Below, piece after piece: positions 11,901-20,745 of a DNA stretch of 64,000 nt. Location: positions 721,938-785,937 of the forward strand of contig NW_026516221.1 of NCBI RefSeq assembly GCF_025602895.1, written 5' to 3'. This DNA is from Polychytrium aggregatum. Taxonomy: Eukaryota; Chytridiomycota; Chytridiomycetes; Polychytriales. The notes under the pieces are model-generated. The model was not told the origin of the DNA. It made no database searches and worked only from the letters and a program-made list of their open reading frames with translations. The position numbers were made by a program, and so were the translations under genes. Position 1 is the stretch's first letter; every line of letters starts with the position of its first letter.

Positions 11901-13418
11901 ATGAAGATGTTTGTCAGTCTCGACAAGACCTCGGCCGCACTCTCTTGCTCGGGATCCGATCCGAACCCAACGGTGACCCCGACGGTGATCAGGTACTTTG
12001 CAAGAATCGCCAGGAACATCAGGATGGCGACGGCGGTGCCGAGCTTGGCAATGAGCTCGGTCAGCTTGTCGAGCTTGACTTGGAGGGGAGTCTCTTCGTT
12101 CTCGGTGCGCATAGCCATCATGGTCTTGCCATGGAACGAGTGTTCGCCGACAGCCGTGATGACGCATCGGCCTGTTCCCTCGACAATCTTGCTTCCGCTG
12201 AGCAGGAACGGGTCTGTTGTGGGCGACTTTTTGATCGAGTCGGTCTCGCCGGTGGCCGACGACTCATCGGCCTTGAGGCTGCTTGCACTGAGAACCAGAC
12301 CGTCGGCAGGGAGGATGTCGCCCGACTCGAGGAGCAGAATGTCACCGACGACGACACTGGGAACAGGATGTGCATACCGTCAGTCCGCAGGACTGTCCAA
12401 CAACCACACCCAAGCAGAACTATCCGGCAACCGCCGGTCTTGGTGAGCGGCACTGAGATGTGCCCTCCGAGATGTGCCCTCCGAGATGTGCCCGCATCAG
12501 AGTCGTCGGCACACCATGCAGCTTGTGGCTGTTCGTACCAGAATATCGACACCAGGGTGGGCTGGCTGTTCCGAAGCACCTTGACAGACCGGTCTTCCTT
12601 CTGGGCATTGAGCTTGCGGAACTGCTTCTCCTTCTGGTAGTCGTTGATGCTGCCAGCCAGCACAACGATGACGATGGCGACGATGATGGCGAAGCCCTCG
12701 ATCCAGTGGGTCTTTGGGTCGTTGTAGTCGGCATCGGCGGGTGATTTCGGGCGAAAGTCCTGATACAGACCAATGGCAAGCGACACCACCGCAGCGACAC
12801 AGAGAAGAACCTGTGCGCATGATCAAACGAGACACCGGCCGTCAGTCAGAGGCCAGCCAGTTGATCAGCCAGAGGCCAGCCAGAGGATCAGCCAGGATGC
12901 CAGCCAGAGGATCAGCCAGGATGCCAGCCAGAGGATCAACCAGCACGTCCGATTCAGTCGAGTTGATTCTCAGGACCAACGCGGGCAGAGCAGAACAGCA
13001 CCGAATGGATGGCAGGCGAGTGCAATGAGGGGATCTCAACGGCTCGTCTTGCGTATTGGCAGAGGATATCGGGACAGTTGGGCGATCATACCAGGATCTT
13101 ATCTTGGAGCGCCTCGAGCATGAGACTCCAGAGGCTTCTCTGTGCCATCTGTGGAAGCACGTTGCGGCCAAACGATTCCACTCTTCGCTCATATGTATCC
13201 GGCTCGGTTTGACTAATGGTGCAGCTGAGGCCCTTTTGAACATCAACCTCAAGTGACCTGGCGACTTGATCGACCCCGCGCAACTTTGACAATGCGCTTG
13301 GATCTTTCGTCGGCGTCGTCAAGGCCGAGAGTTCCTCGACGGTCACGCCGAACGAGCTCTGGAGGCTTGGATGTGCGGTCAACTCTAGTCGCTTTGACAT
13401 TGCTGCCAACACACCCAT
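8952..13418 (-). CDS. P-type Ca2+-ATPase, PMCA/Pmc1 class (P2B)
   Basis: Five exons (minus): 13418-13092, 12810-12539, 12356-10298, 10061-9733 and 9597-8952, in frame for 3633 nt (1210 residues). Landmarks in order: TM1-2 (VLLCVAAVVSLAIGLYQD), the actuator region with TGETDSI, TM3-4 with VAVPEGLPLAV, the phosphorylation motif CSDKTGTLTQN (Asp near residue 405), the KGASE nucleotide site, MVTGDN and TGDGTNDGPALK hinge motifs, and TM5-10 (VNLIMDSLAAL, FNAFVWLQVFN). The acidic insert before GIEDPLRPGV and the Ser/Arg-rich C-terminal tail (possible regulatory region) are lineage features. It should export Ca2+ from the cytosol into the vacuole or out of the cell. Either ATG (13418 or 13400) could be the start. 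Introns hold minisatellites: 12849-12942, and a 36-bp direct duplication at 9646-9717. Confidence 0.95.
12849..12942. repeat. Intronic minisatellite of the Ca2+-ATPase
   Basis: Direct copies of a roughly 24-bp motif (CAGAGGATCAGCCAGGATGC) fill much of intron 12811-13091. The copies are nearly identical, which suggests recent slippage expansion. It does not touch the splice sites. Confidence 0.8.
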
Positions 13419-14180
13419 TCACCGTTCGTCAGTCCATCAGTCCGTGCTCCACCGCTCTCGGTTCATCAATCGGCTCGCTCGATGGCATGTCCCACACCCC
13501 GAGTTTCAACCAGCATCCACCAGCATCCACCAGCATCCACCAGCATCCACCAGCATCCACCAGCATCCACCAGCATCCATCAGCATCCACCAGCATCCAC
13601 CAGCATCCACCAGCATCCCATCAGCATCCACCAGTGCACCAAACAACCCACCTGTATTTGTGCGTTTCTGCACCCTCGTGGGCGGCGATCCTTGCTCGGT
13701 CGGCTTATATACCCTGGCATCAATGGTGCTCTGTCGGGCTGAGGCACATGCGAACAATGGCCGGCAACAATGCACCGACCCTGGAAGCTTCTGTCCGGGT
13801 GGCCCGCTTGCCCTTTGTCTGCTGAATGCCATGATTCGCTGCTGCTGTGAACGGGAGTGGAGTGGAATGGAGTGCAGCGAGTGGCCCCGTCCTCGATCAC
13901 CAAGCGCAGCGCAGAGGGATGATACAGCTGCCTGATTGGCAGTGACGATACCACTCGGCTCTGCATCCTGCTATGGGACAACTGTGGCCCATGGACTTTG
14001 ACCACATTCGCTGCCGGACCGACGGGACACTTCCCTCTCGGCGATTTGCCTTGTGGCTTGCCTCGGCGACCATCAACCCGGCGACCATCAACCCGGCGAC
14101 CATCAACCCGACGACCATCGTCTCGGCCACCACCATTTCCCAACCACATGCATCCATCAGGCAATTGCCTTCTCTGAGCA
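13419..14180. promoter_or_regulatory. Divergent promoter region with two short tandem repeats
   Basis: This lies between the starts of the Ca2+-ATPase (-) and the receptor gene (+) and should contain both promoters. It contains a 10-bp (CATCCACCAG)n array at about 13510-13632 (around 11 copies, a few diverged) and a 15-bp GACCATCAACCCGGC repeat (three copies) at about 14068-14113. A consensus TATA box is not obvious. Confidence 0.6.
13510..13632. repeat. (CATCCACCAG)n minisatellite
   Basis: About eleven near-perfect 10-bp direct copies sit in the divergent intergenic region. One strand reads as a repeated Ser/Thr/His/Pro peptide and the other as Gly/Trp/Met/Leu, but neither belongs to a gene. 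Confidence 0.9.
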
Positions 14181-15486
14181 ATGCTGCGTATCTTTGGGTC
14201 TCTCTTGGTTCTGTGGCTGCTCTCCATCTTGGCCGACATGGTCGATGCCGTGCATCATGGATCCGTCGCGGTCAAGGTCGGCCTCATTTACGACATTGAC
14301 GATCCGATCGACTTTCCCGAGAACCCGTATCTCCTGACGGCAATGCAGATGGCTTTCAACGAAATCAACAACAGCTCGACGATCCTGCCGAGTGCGTTCA
14401 TGCGCCATTGACGCTGGTGCATGCAGACCCTTTCGCGTCGCTCGTTCTCATGCAAACCTCCGTCCGTGATCGACGCCATGCTCACCCAGGACCCAATATG
14501 ACCTTCATTGTGCTCGACGAGCAGATGTCACGCTACTGCCTGTCGTCGGCAGCAGCCGCGGCTCATTCAGCGACGGAATGTAATGGTTCGAAGCTCGCTC
14601 TCTCGGCCTCACATGCACTTGCTGCACTTGCTGCACTTGCTGCACTTGCTGCACTTGCTGCACTTGCTGCACTTGCACTTGCTGCACCGAACTCGCCACT
14701 CACACGTGCGGCTCCTTGCCGGCGTTCGTTCCAGCGTCAGTCTCCTCGATATGATACAAAATGACGGCATCAATGCTGTGATCGGAGACACAACCAGCGA
14801 GGTGGGGTGCGTCCGCCCGCGACGCTCTGTGCAAATCTCGTTGGATCATCGACTCACGCCTCTGCCATGTCTTCAGCAAAGCGAATACGAAGCAACCATA
14901 TCCAGCTTCTATGATGTGAGTCTCGCTCTTCAGAGACCCGGCGACTGATCTGCCTGTTGCTTACTGACCTCGCTGCCCATCAACAGATCCTCCACATCGG
15001 TCTGTTCACCTCCGCAACCATACTCACCAACAGGACAGCATACCCGGTACGGTTCCAGCCGCACGCAGCCTGACTGCTTGATGGCCCGATGTCCCGATGG
15101 CTCGGTGGTTGCCTCACAGGAGTGATCCCACAGGGGCCGTCTAACGCAATAGCCATCTCACCCGAGTTGTGCTTGCAGACCTATCTCTCCCTCATCCAGC
15201 CCAATATTGTGTATCTCCAAGCACTATTCGCCTTTGCCAGAGCCATGGGATGGCGATCGGTATGCGCCGTGTTGCCGAGCAGATCTGGGGAGCCGTGAGC
15301 GAGCCGAGTGATCCAACTGTCCGAGTGATCCGACTGTCTGAGTGATCCGACTGGTCCAGCGATCCAACTGGTCCGAGTGGTCTCGCCTCGGGGGCGAATC
15401 TCTCGTGTCGGCCGACTGATCTGCTCATCCGGCAACTCACAATCAGGTGGCTCTAATGTACAGTCGTGAGCCATTTGGAACCACTG
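14181..15486 (+). pseudogene. ANF-receptor (periplasmic-binding-like) ectodomain gene, truncated by LTR insertion
   Basis: The first exon (14181-14391) encodes a signal peptide (LLVLWLLSILADMVDA) and the start of a receptor ligand-binding fold: VKVGLIYDIDDP, then TAMQMAFNEINN. Further exons fit the same fold: 14490 to an undefined end (NMTFIVLDEQM), about 14741-14801 (IQNDGINAVIGDTTSE), 14877-14915, 14987-15046 (ILHIGLFTSATILTNRTAYP), 15179-15259 (FAFARAMGWRS) and 15447-15486 (VALMYSREPFG). These match the lobe-1 order of ANF receptors, the ectodomain of class C GPCRs and receptor guanylyl cyclases. After the donor at 15487 the intron runs 20 bp into LTR0, and nothing resembling the second lobe, a 7TM or a cyclase domain appears later in the window. 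The exon 2/3 junction is unresolved; a (TTGCTGCAC)n repeat lies in that intron. Whether other alleles are intact is unknown. Confidence 0.75.
14614..14690. repeat. (TTGCTGCAC)n minisatellite in a receptor intron
   Basis: About eight 9-bp direct copies lie between the second and third recognisable receptor exons. It reads as a Leu/His or Ala/Leu repeat in frame, but the flanking exon motifs show it is intronic. Confidence 0.75.
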
Positions 15487-15505
15487 GTAAGCATGCCAGT
15501 GAGCC

Positions 15506-15521
15506 TGTAGGAGATGGTATC
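15506..15521 (+). mobile_element. LTR0, left fragment (first 16 bp)
   Basis: TGTAGGAGATGGTATC is the start of an A-family LTR, broken here by element A. The remaining 293 bp resume at 32546, and GTATC (15517-15521 and 32541-32545) is the target-site duplication made by A. 16 plus 293 equals 309, the exact LTR length. Confidence 0.9.
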
Positions 15522-15830
15522 TGTAGGAGATGGTATCTCCGACGCTGTGCTGCGCGTACTGCGCGTACTGCGCGGCGCAGTGGGTCGTGACCTGTGCTGC
15601 GCTTTGCGTTTTCACGCACCGCAGGCAGGCCACCGCAAGGTATACCTGCGGGTTGCCCCCGTTCCCCCCGTTTGTCTGGAGTTCGGTTTTATCGTGAATA
15701 AACGTAAGTGCTCCCCGAGCTCACCCGTCCGCTAGAGTAGCCTAGCACCGCCCTGTTCTGCCCCGTCCTGTCTTGTCTTGTACCCCCTCCCTCCCCGTCT
15801 TGCCCCAACGTCCCAGTAGTGGACGTTACA
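15522..15830 (+). repeat. Element A 5' LTR
   Basis: 309 bp from TGTAGGAG to ACGTTACA. It holds short TGCGCGTAC direct repeats near the start and an AATAAA-containing stretch (GTGAATAAACG). At two diagnostic positions it reads CCGCAAGG and GCGCTTTG, identical to the 3' LTR and different from A' and partly from LTR0. Confidence 0.95.
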
Positions 15831-15848
15831 TGGTAGCATCGGAAATCC
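15831..15848 (+). other. Element A primer binding site (tRNA type)
   Basis: TGGTAGCATCGGAAATCC starts directly after the 5' LTR. TGG pairs with the CCA end of a tRNA, as in most Ty3/gypsy elements. The tRNA species cannot be named from this window. A' carries the same site in reverse at 28405-28422. Confidence 0.8.
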
Positions 15849-15952
15849 TCGTCTTGTTTTCGTCCTGTTTGTCCTCTTTCTAGATCCTCAAGCTGGATCC
15901 CGCCTCTCTTGCCGACCGACTCTCCTCTCTGTCCCTGGAGCCTGCCCCTGCC

Positions 15953-16774
15953 ATGAGCAACCCCCGCCCACTTCCGGAAGCCTTCCTCAAGACCTTCCGT
16001 GCCCCAGTGTTTACTGGGAAGAGCCGCTCCTCCTCGGTGGAGGACTGGCTGCAGCAACTCGAGGACTACCTCGATGCTGCCCAAGTCGCCCCCACCCACC
16101 ACATCGTCGCCGCCAAGCTCTGCTTAAAGGACCAGGCGTACCGTTGGTACCGCCGCCAAGGGTTCGACGAGCAGAGCGAAGGTGTGTTTGACGACTTCAA
16201 GGACCGCCTCCGTCGCCGCTTCGGCAGCCCCAATGCTGAACTCATTGCCCGTGACAAGCTATACTCTCTCGTGCAGCGTGGTTCTGTGACCCGCTACATC
16301 GAGGAGTTTGAAGACCTCTCCTCCCAGATTGAGGAGCTGGGCTCTGCTGATGCGATGTACCTCTTCCAGAAGGGCCTCAAGCCCAAGATCAGAGAGTACA
16401 TCGCCAGCAACCCTGATGCCCGCAAGTCCCTGGACGTGATGATGGACGTTGCCGAGAACCTCGACAACGTCCAGTACCATGGCCGCCAGTTCTACCCGCA
16501 GCTGGCAGGCGGCCATCGGTCTCATCACGTCCCAGCCCGTCCGCCTCGCCCGGCCCCGCCCGCAAGACCCATGCCTGAGCCCATGGACGTTGACGTCAAC
16601 GCCATGGAGGCTCGTGGCCCTCCCCGCTCCCGGTTCCAGCAAGCTGCCACTGTCTCCCCCAAGGACAGACAGAAGCAGGAGGACCTCCGCCATGGTTCCT
16701 GCTTCTTCTGTCACCGACCGGGACACCAGGCCAAGGAGTGCCCCATGAAGTCGGGAAACGGCCGACCCTACTAG
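15953..16774 (+). CDS. gag: Element A Gag
   Basis: A 273-residue Gag beginning at the ATG after a short leader. It has a capsid-type retrotransposon gag region ([17 protein letters not shown], then [36 protein letters not shown]) and a C-terminal zinc knuckle [14 protein letters not shown] that binds the RNA. It ends at TAG 16772-16774, 12 nt after a slippery heptamer; pol lies in the -1 frame. Gag forms the cytoplasmic particle in which reverse transcription occurs. Confidence 0.95.
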   Translation: MSNPRPLPEAFLKTFRAPVFTGKSRSSSVEDWLQQLEDYLDAAQVAPTHHIVAAKLCLKDQAYRWYRRQGFDEQSEGVFDDFKDRLRRRFGSPNAELIARDKLYSLVQRGSVTRYIEEFEDLSSQIEELGSADAMYLFQKGLKPKIREYIASNPDARKSLDVMMDVAENLDNVQYHGRQFYPQLAGGHRSHHVPARPPRPAPPARPMPEPMDVDVNAMEARGPPRSRFQQAATVSPKDRQKQEDLRHGSCFFCHRPGHQAKECPMKSGNGRPY

Positions 16775-16796
16775 GTGGCTCTGGAGCCCTAGTAGG
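16753..16796 (+). promoter_or_regulatory. Element A gag-pol -1 ribosomal frameshift signal
   Basis: GGGAAAC (16753-16759) is in the Gag frame as G-GGA-AAC. After a 7-nt spacer, CCTACTAGG (16767-16775) pairs perfectly with CCTAGTAGG (16788-16796), with a possible inner GCT/AGC pairing. The gag stop lies inside the stem. Pol is in the -1 frame, as this signal predicts. Confidence 0.85.
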
Positions 16797-17184
16797 AGAC
16801 CAACGCCGTGGATTGCTCAATGCAGTCCACGCGTCTCCAGAGGAAGTTCACCTCGCCCCCTCCCCCGAAGGAGAAACAAACCAAGTGTTGTGCGTCGTGC
16901 GAGAGGTGCATGGTGGCGCAAGCCGCCTGCCTCTCCACGAACGTGAAGAGAAAACCAAAATTGAAAACCAAAACAAAAAAGAAAATCAAGAACCCTTGAG
17001 GGACAGGACCGCCTGTGCCCTCACCCCTGTCAAGTCGTGTGTGTCGGATGCTTCCGACATGTGTCCGCAAGCCGTGGACGTCGTGTGCAATGGCGTGCTG
17101 ACGCCGCAGGCCCCCGCAATGGCCGAACCCTATCCAAAATGTCCGAGTGGCCGTGATGAAGCCAACCAAGACCAAGTGTCGCCC
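16757..17184 (+). CDS. pol: Element A Pol, N-terminal part (broken by A')
   Basis: This -1 frame segment continues from the frameshift site through a Lys/Glu-rich spacer to the bases just before the protease. It stops at 17184, where A' is inserted with TSD CGCCC (17180-17184 and 28732-28736). The frame resumes at 28737. It has no domain of its own beyond a low-complexity linker. Confidence 0.85.
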
Positions 17185-17493
17185 TGTAACGTCCACTACT
17201 GGGACGTTGGGGCAAGACGGGGAGGGAGGGGGTACAAGACAAGACAGGACGGGGCAGAACAGGGCGGTGCTAGGCTACTCTAGCGGACGGGTGAGCTCGG
17301 GGAGCACTTACGTTTATTCACGATAAAACCGAACTCCAGACAAACGGGGGGAACGGGGGCAACCCGCAGGTATACCCTGCGGTGGCCTGCCTGCGGTGCG
17401 TGAAAACGCAAAGCACAGCACAGGTCACGACCCACTGCGCCGCGCAGTACGCGCAGTACGCGCAGCACAGCGTCGGAGATACCATCTCCTACA
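17185..17493 (-). repeat. Element A' 3' LTR
   Basis: 309 bp, TGTAACGTCC to ATCTCCTACA as read on the plus strand. It is preceded on its own strand by the polypurine run AGTGTGGGAG (17494-17503). It carries the same A' diagnostic bases as the 28423-28731 copy. Confidence 0.95.
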
Positions 17494-17502
17494 CTCCCAC
17501 AC

Positions 17503-19149
17503 TTAAGAAGGCTTCCTGCGAGGAGCCCTGCGTGTGCTCTTTATTTGGGGCTCCTCGAGGTGTTTACCGTATTTACTCAGCTCCTCGGGTGCATGGGACA
17601 AGTCCTCCAGTGTTTGCCATGTGTTGCCCGAGTGTGGGTAACCAACCCACTTGACATAAAACCGAAGTGACCCATCAGCCACTTTCTTGTGCCTCACGAT
17701 CCTTTCGACTTCATATTCTTGAGTATAGTATTGTCCGAGGTCGTCTTCCAGTGGTGCGTCGTCCGGGACACCTTCGTCGGCGTCGGGGAACTGTGCTGGA
17801 CTGCGGGTCGTGTGGCGACGCAGCTTGGACACATGGAAGACAGGATGGAGCTTGCTTCCAGGTGGCAAGTCCAACAGGTAGTTGAGGGGACTGGGTCGGG
17901 CCGCTATCTTGAACGGTCCTCGGTACTTGGGCAACAACTTCTTTGACTGGGCTTCGGGGACCTTGATGTTGTCGGCGTCCAGGTAGACAAGGTCTCCAAC
18001 TTCAAAGGAGACATCCTGGTGTCGGCGGTCGTAGTACTTCGCCATCACTTGTTGCGCATCCGTGAGCGCGTCGGCGATCATCTTGTGTCGGACTTGATGA
18101 TCTTTGACAAAGGCACTTGGTTTGGGAGGCAATCCAGCCGTGGACTCGGTCAGTGTCAAGGAGGTGGGAACATCAGGCTGGAATCCGTAGAGCGCCTCAA
18201 AGGGGCTCAAGCCAGTTGTGCTCGACTTGGCGGTGTTGTATGCAAACTCTGCATGACTCAGCTGTATGTCCCAGTCGTCTTGGCTGGTCGAGGCGTATGT
18301 CCTCAGGTATTGCTCGAGGGTGCGGATCGTCCGCTCGGACTGTCCATCCGTTTGTTGGTGGTGCGAGGTTGACATGTTCAGCTTGGTGCCGAGATGGTCG
18401 AACAGACTTGTCCAAAACAAGGAGGTGAATCGGGGGTCTCGATCACTGACGATGGACTTTGGGAGGCCGTGGTGCTTGAACACATGCTTGAAGAACAGCA
18501 GTGCAAGGTCAGGCGCGGAGCATGTCGTCTGGCACGGCACAAAGTGTGCCATCTTGCTGAACCTGTCGACAAAGACAGCGATTGCATCGTGGTCCAACTT
18601 GGTCGTCGGTAGATGCGTGATGAGATCCATGGACATGCTGGTCCAGGGGCGGTCGGGAACAGGCAGGGGTTGCAGCAATCCTTGCTCTCGGGTCGTGCGT
18701 GACTTGACCATCTTGCAGGTATGGCAGGACTCGATGTACTTCTCGACGGTGCGCTTCATTCCAGGCCAGTATGCGACTTTGGCCAGTCGGTCGTATGTCT
18801 TCTCGACTCCAAAGTGTCCAGCGAGGGGCGAGTCGTGGACCTCTTGGAGCAACTTGGTCTTCAACGACGGAATGTCCGGCACACAGACACGGCTGTCCTT
18901 CTTCAGGAGGAGCAGGCCATCACGCACTGTGTACTCGGATGATTCGTCGTCCTTGGGGAGCTTAGACACCTTTCGGAACAGTTCTCCGAACTGTTTGTCG
19001 TTGGCGATGTTGTCTCGGACAACATCCAGCATCGTGTTGTCGACACTGACAGTCGACTCGTACAGTGACGCCAATTGGTAGTCGGGGCGTCGGGACAGTG
19101 CGTCAGGCACCACATTGAGTTTGCCTTTCTGGTATACAACCTCGTAGTT
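17503..19149 (-). CDS. pol: Element A' Pol, C-terminal part: integrase and chromodomain
   Basis: This segment holds the end of RNase H ([20 protein letters not shown]), an HHCC zinc-binding region ([12 protein letters not shown]), the integrase core with [17 protein letters not shown] and TDGQSERT (the D, D and E positions), the [14 protein letters not shown] tail, and a chromodomain (YEVERIVRH, then [13 protein letters not shown]). Chromodomains in this group direct insertion to marked chromatin. The stop is at 17503-17505. Its upstream half lies at 25225 and beyond, beyond element B. Confidence 0.93.
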   Translation of the reverse strand, partial: NYEVVYQKGKLNVVPDALSRRPDYQLASLYESTVSVDNTMLDVVRDNIANDKQFGELFRKVSKLPKDDESSEYTVRDGLLLLKKDSRVCVPDIPSLKTKLLQEVHDSPLAGHFGVEKTYDRLAKVAYWPGMKRTVEKYIESCHTCKMVKSRTTREQGLLQPLPVPDRPWTSMSMDLITHLPTTKLDHDAIAVFVDRFSKMAHFVPCQTTCSAPDLALLFFKHVFKHHGLPKSIVSDRDPRFTSLFWTSLFDHLGTKLNMSTSHHQQTDGQSERTIRTLEQYLRTYASTSQDDWDIQLSHAEFAYNTAKSSTTGLSPFEALYGFQPDVPTSLTLTESTAGLPPKPSAFVKDHQVRHKMIADALTDAQQVMAKYYDRRHQDVSFEVGDLVYLDADNIKVPEAQSKKLLPKYRGPFKIAARPSPLNYLLDLPPGSKLHPVFHVSKLRRHTTRSPAQFPDADEGVPDDAPLEDDLGQYYTQEYEVERIVRHKKVADGSLRFYVKWVGYPHSGNTWQTLEDLSHAPEELSKYGKHLEEPQIKSTRRAPRRKPS

Positions 19150-19568
19150 TGTGATGACCAGCATCACAACGGACCAATGAGATTGTCCCGCATGCTCTCG
19201 CCCTCCGCACCAATCATGAGTCCCCACGTGTTTGTTTGCCCCCATGCATGAGCACGCGCCGTTGCCACCCGCGTCTACTGGTTTCCTGCCTCCCCCACCG
19301 CTCGGCACATGTCCCCGGGCTGTGCCAAGCCTCTCTCGCTTGCACACCAGCCACTCTCGCACCCCCTTCTCGCTTCTCTGTGATGCTCCACCCTTCTCGC
19401 CCACTTTTGCCCCTCGACCTTCTCCCGGTCTATAAATAGCCCTGCATGTCTGAGCCTATGTTGAACACCAGTTCGAACAAAACTTGTTCTTTGGTGTTCG
19501 GGGCTAAAAGCTAATAAAGCTCATACCAAGCACTTGGTCTTCGTCCTTGCGCTTGTTCACTCCTTACA
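19150..19568 (+). repeat. Element B 5' LTR with TATA box
   Basis: 419 bp, starting with a small inverted repeat (TGTGATG...CATCACA) and ending CTCCTTACA. TATAAATAG starts at 19431. At +39 from it lies AGTTCGAACAAA (19470-19481), the probable RNA start. A further stem GAACACCA/TGGTGTTC surrounds this stretch. AATAAAG downstream is a possible polyadenylation signal. Confidence 0.92.
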
Positions 19569-19569
19569 C

Positions 19570-19581
19570 TTTGTTCGAACT
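19570..19581 (+). other. Element B self-primer binding site
   Basis: TTTGTTCGAACT, one base after the 5' LTR, is the exact reverse complement of AGTTCGAACAAA (19470-19481) in the LTR at the expected RNA 5' end. No TGG-type tRNA site follows the LTR. This matches the Tf1/sushi mechanism in which the first bases of the transcript fold back as primer. Confidence 0.75.
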
Positions 19582-19745
19582 CTCTTCTACTGATACCACC
19601 TGCTTGGTATCTTCCGCTCCTAGCCCCGCCCCTTTCCTAGTCCTGTCCGAACCTCAAGCACACTTGTGTCTGAGCCCTCTTCGCTCTCCTGTTCTTGAAC
19701 CTCCTCGCTTTTTTTTTTTTTCCCAGTCCCAGTCCCAGTCCCGCC

Positions 19746-20723
19746 ATGGATCCTGCCCTCGTGGACCGCCTCCGTGCCTTGGAGGCCGAGCTCGCCGAGC
19801 TCCGGACAGCTCGCGATGCTCCTGCCGCTGGGTACAGCGTGCAGATGCCGGACCGTTACGACGGTAACCGGCAAGGGTTCCGGGCATTCGTAAATCAGTG
19901 CAAACTGTATATACGAATGCAGCCCCACCGGTTCCCTGCTGACCCGATTAAGGTCGGATTCGTCATTAGTCTGCTCACTGGACCGGCTCTCCAGTGGGCG
20001 ACTCCGATGCTTGAGATGGGTGATCCCCGACTCAACTCTTTTGGCGATTTCCTAGAACGCTTTTCCAAAGTGTTTGACGACCCTGATCGGGCCAGGACTG
20101 CCGAGTCAGTGATCACCACACTGTCTCAGGGCAACCGCCCGTGCGCAGTCTATGCATCCGAGTTCCTTCGTATTGCCGCCGATACGACTTGGAACGACGG
20201 TGCAAAGATCTCGTTCTTCCGACTTGGCTTGTCGGATGATGTCAGAGACGAACTTTCGCGAGTTCGCCCTCTGCCACGAGATCTGGAGGAGTACATCGAG
20301 CTTTGTAACGAGCTCGATGCACGAATCCGCGAGCGCCGTCAAGAGCGCCGAAGCACGCCTGCCCGCTACCGGTCTTCCCAGTTCGCCTTTGGTTCCGCCT
20401 CCGCTGCCGTTCCCGCCATCGCTCCCGCGCCCGTCCTCGCTCCGCCGCACCCCTCCTACATTGTTTCCGAGCCCATGCAAGTGGACTCTGCCGTCTCTGG
20501 ACCCCTGACCGCCGAGGAGAAACAACGCCGCCGCCGCTTTGGACTCTGCCTGTACTGTGGCAAGAAGGGCCACTTGGTACGAAACTGCCCCGTCAAGTTT
20601 GGATCTACCAGAGCTACCGGACCGCCCCCTGGACCTCCCGGCCCGAGGATCATCCGCACCATCGTTTACGAAGATGGAGAAGTGCAAGACTTCAGTTCGG
20701 GAAACGACCAGGCCCGGTTCTAA
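19746..20723 (+). CDS. gag: Element B Gag
   Basis: A 325-residue Gag from the ATG at 19746 (MDPALVDRLRALEAE, a short coiled-coil start). It has a capsid-like core (GFRAFVNQCKLYI, LLTGPALQWA, FGDFLERFSKVFDD, YASEFLRIAADT) and a zinc knuckle CLYCGKKGHLVRNC. It ends at TAA 20721-20723, 15 nt after the slippery heptamer. Openness upstream of 19746 depends on non-ATG codons, so this ATG was chosen. Confidence 0.95.
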   Translation: MDPALVDRLRALEAELAELRTARDAPAAGYSVQMPDRYDGNRQGFRAFVNQCKLYIRMQPHRFPADPIKVGFVISLLTGPALQWATPMLEMGDPRLNSFGDFLERFSKVFDDPDRARTAESVITTLSQGNRPCAVYASEFLRIAADTTWNDGAKISFFRLGLSDDVRDELSRVRPLPRDLEEYIELCNELDARIRERRQERRSTPARYRSSQFAFGSASAAVPAIAPAPVLAPPHPSYIVSEPMQVDSAVSGPLTAEEKQRRRRFGLCLYCGKKGHLVRNCPVKFGSTRATGPPPGPPGPRIIRTIVYEDGEVQDFSSGNDQARF

Positions 20724-20745
20724 GTGAAGGCCTTGAACCGGAGCC
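20699..20745 (+). promoter_or_regulatory. Element B gag-pol -1 ribosomal frameshift signal
   Basis: GGGAAAC (20699-20705), in frame as G-GGA-AAC, is followed by a 5-nt spacer and a hairpin. CCGGTTC (20714-20720) pairs with GAACCGG (20735-20741), extended by GGC/GCC around a bulged A. The gag stop is in the loop. The Pol frame is -1 and open across this point. Confidence 0.88.

Noticed and set aside
10940-12640. Long plus-strand ORF opposite the Ca2+-ATPase
   Set aside because: It is an antisense shadow of a GC-rich coding exon; the minus strand has all P-type ATPase motifs.
13510-13632. Repeat-protein gene made of Pro/Ser/His units
   Set aside because: It lies in the divergent promoter region with no plausible start, stop or splice link.
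15831-15848. Self-priming for element A
   Set aside because: The site after its LTR begins TGG and I found no complementary stretch in the A LTR; a tRNA primer fits better.
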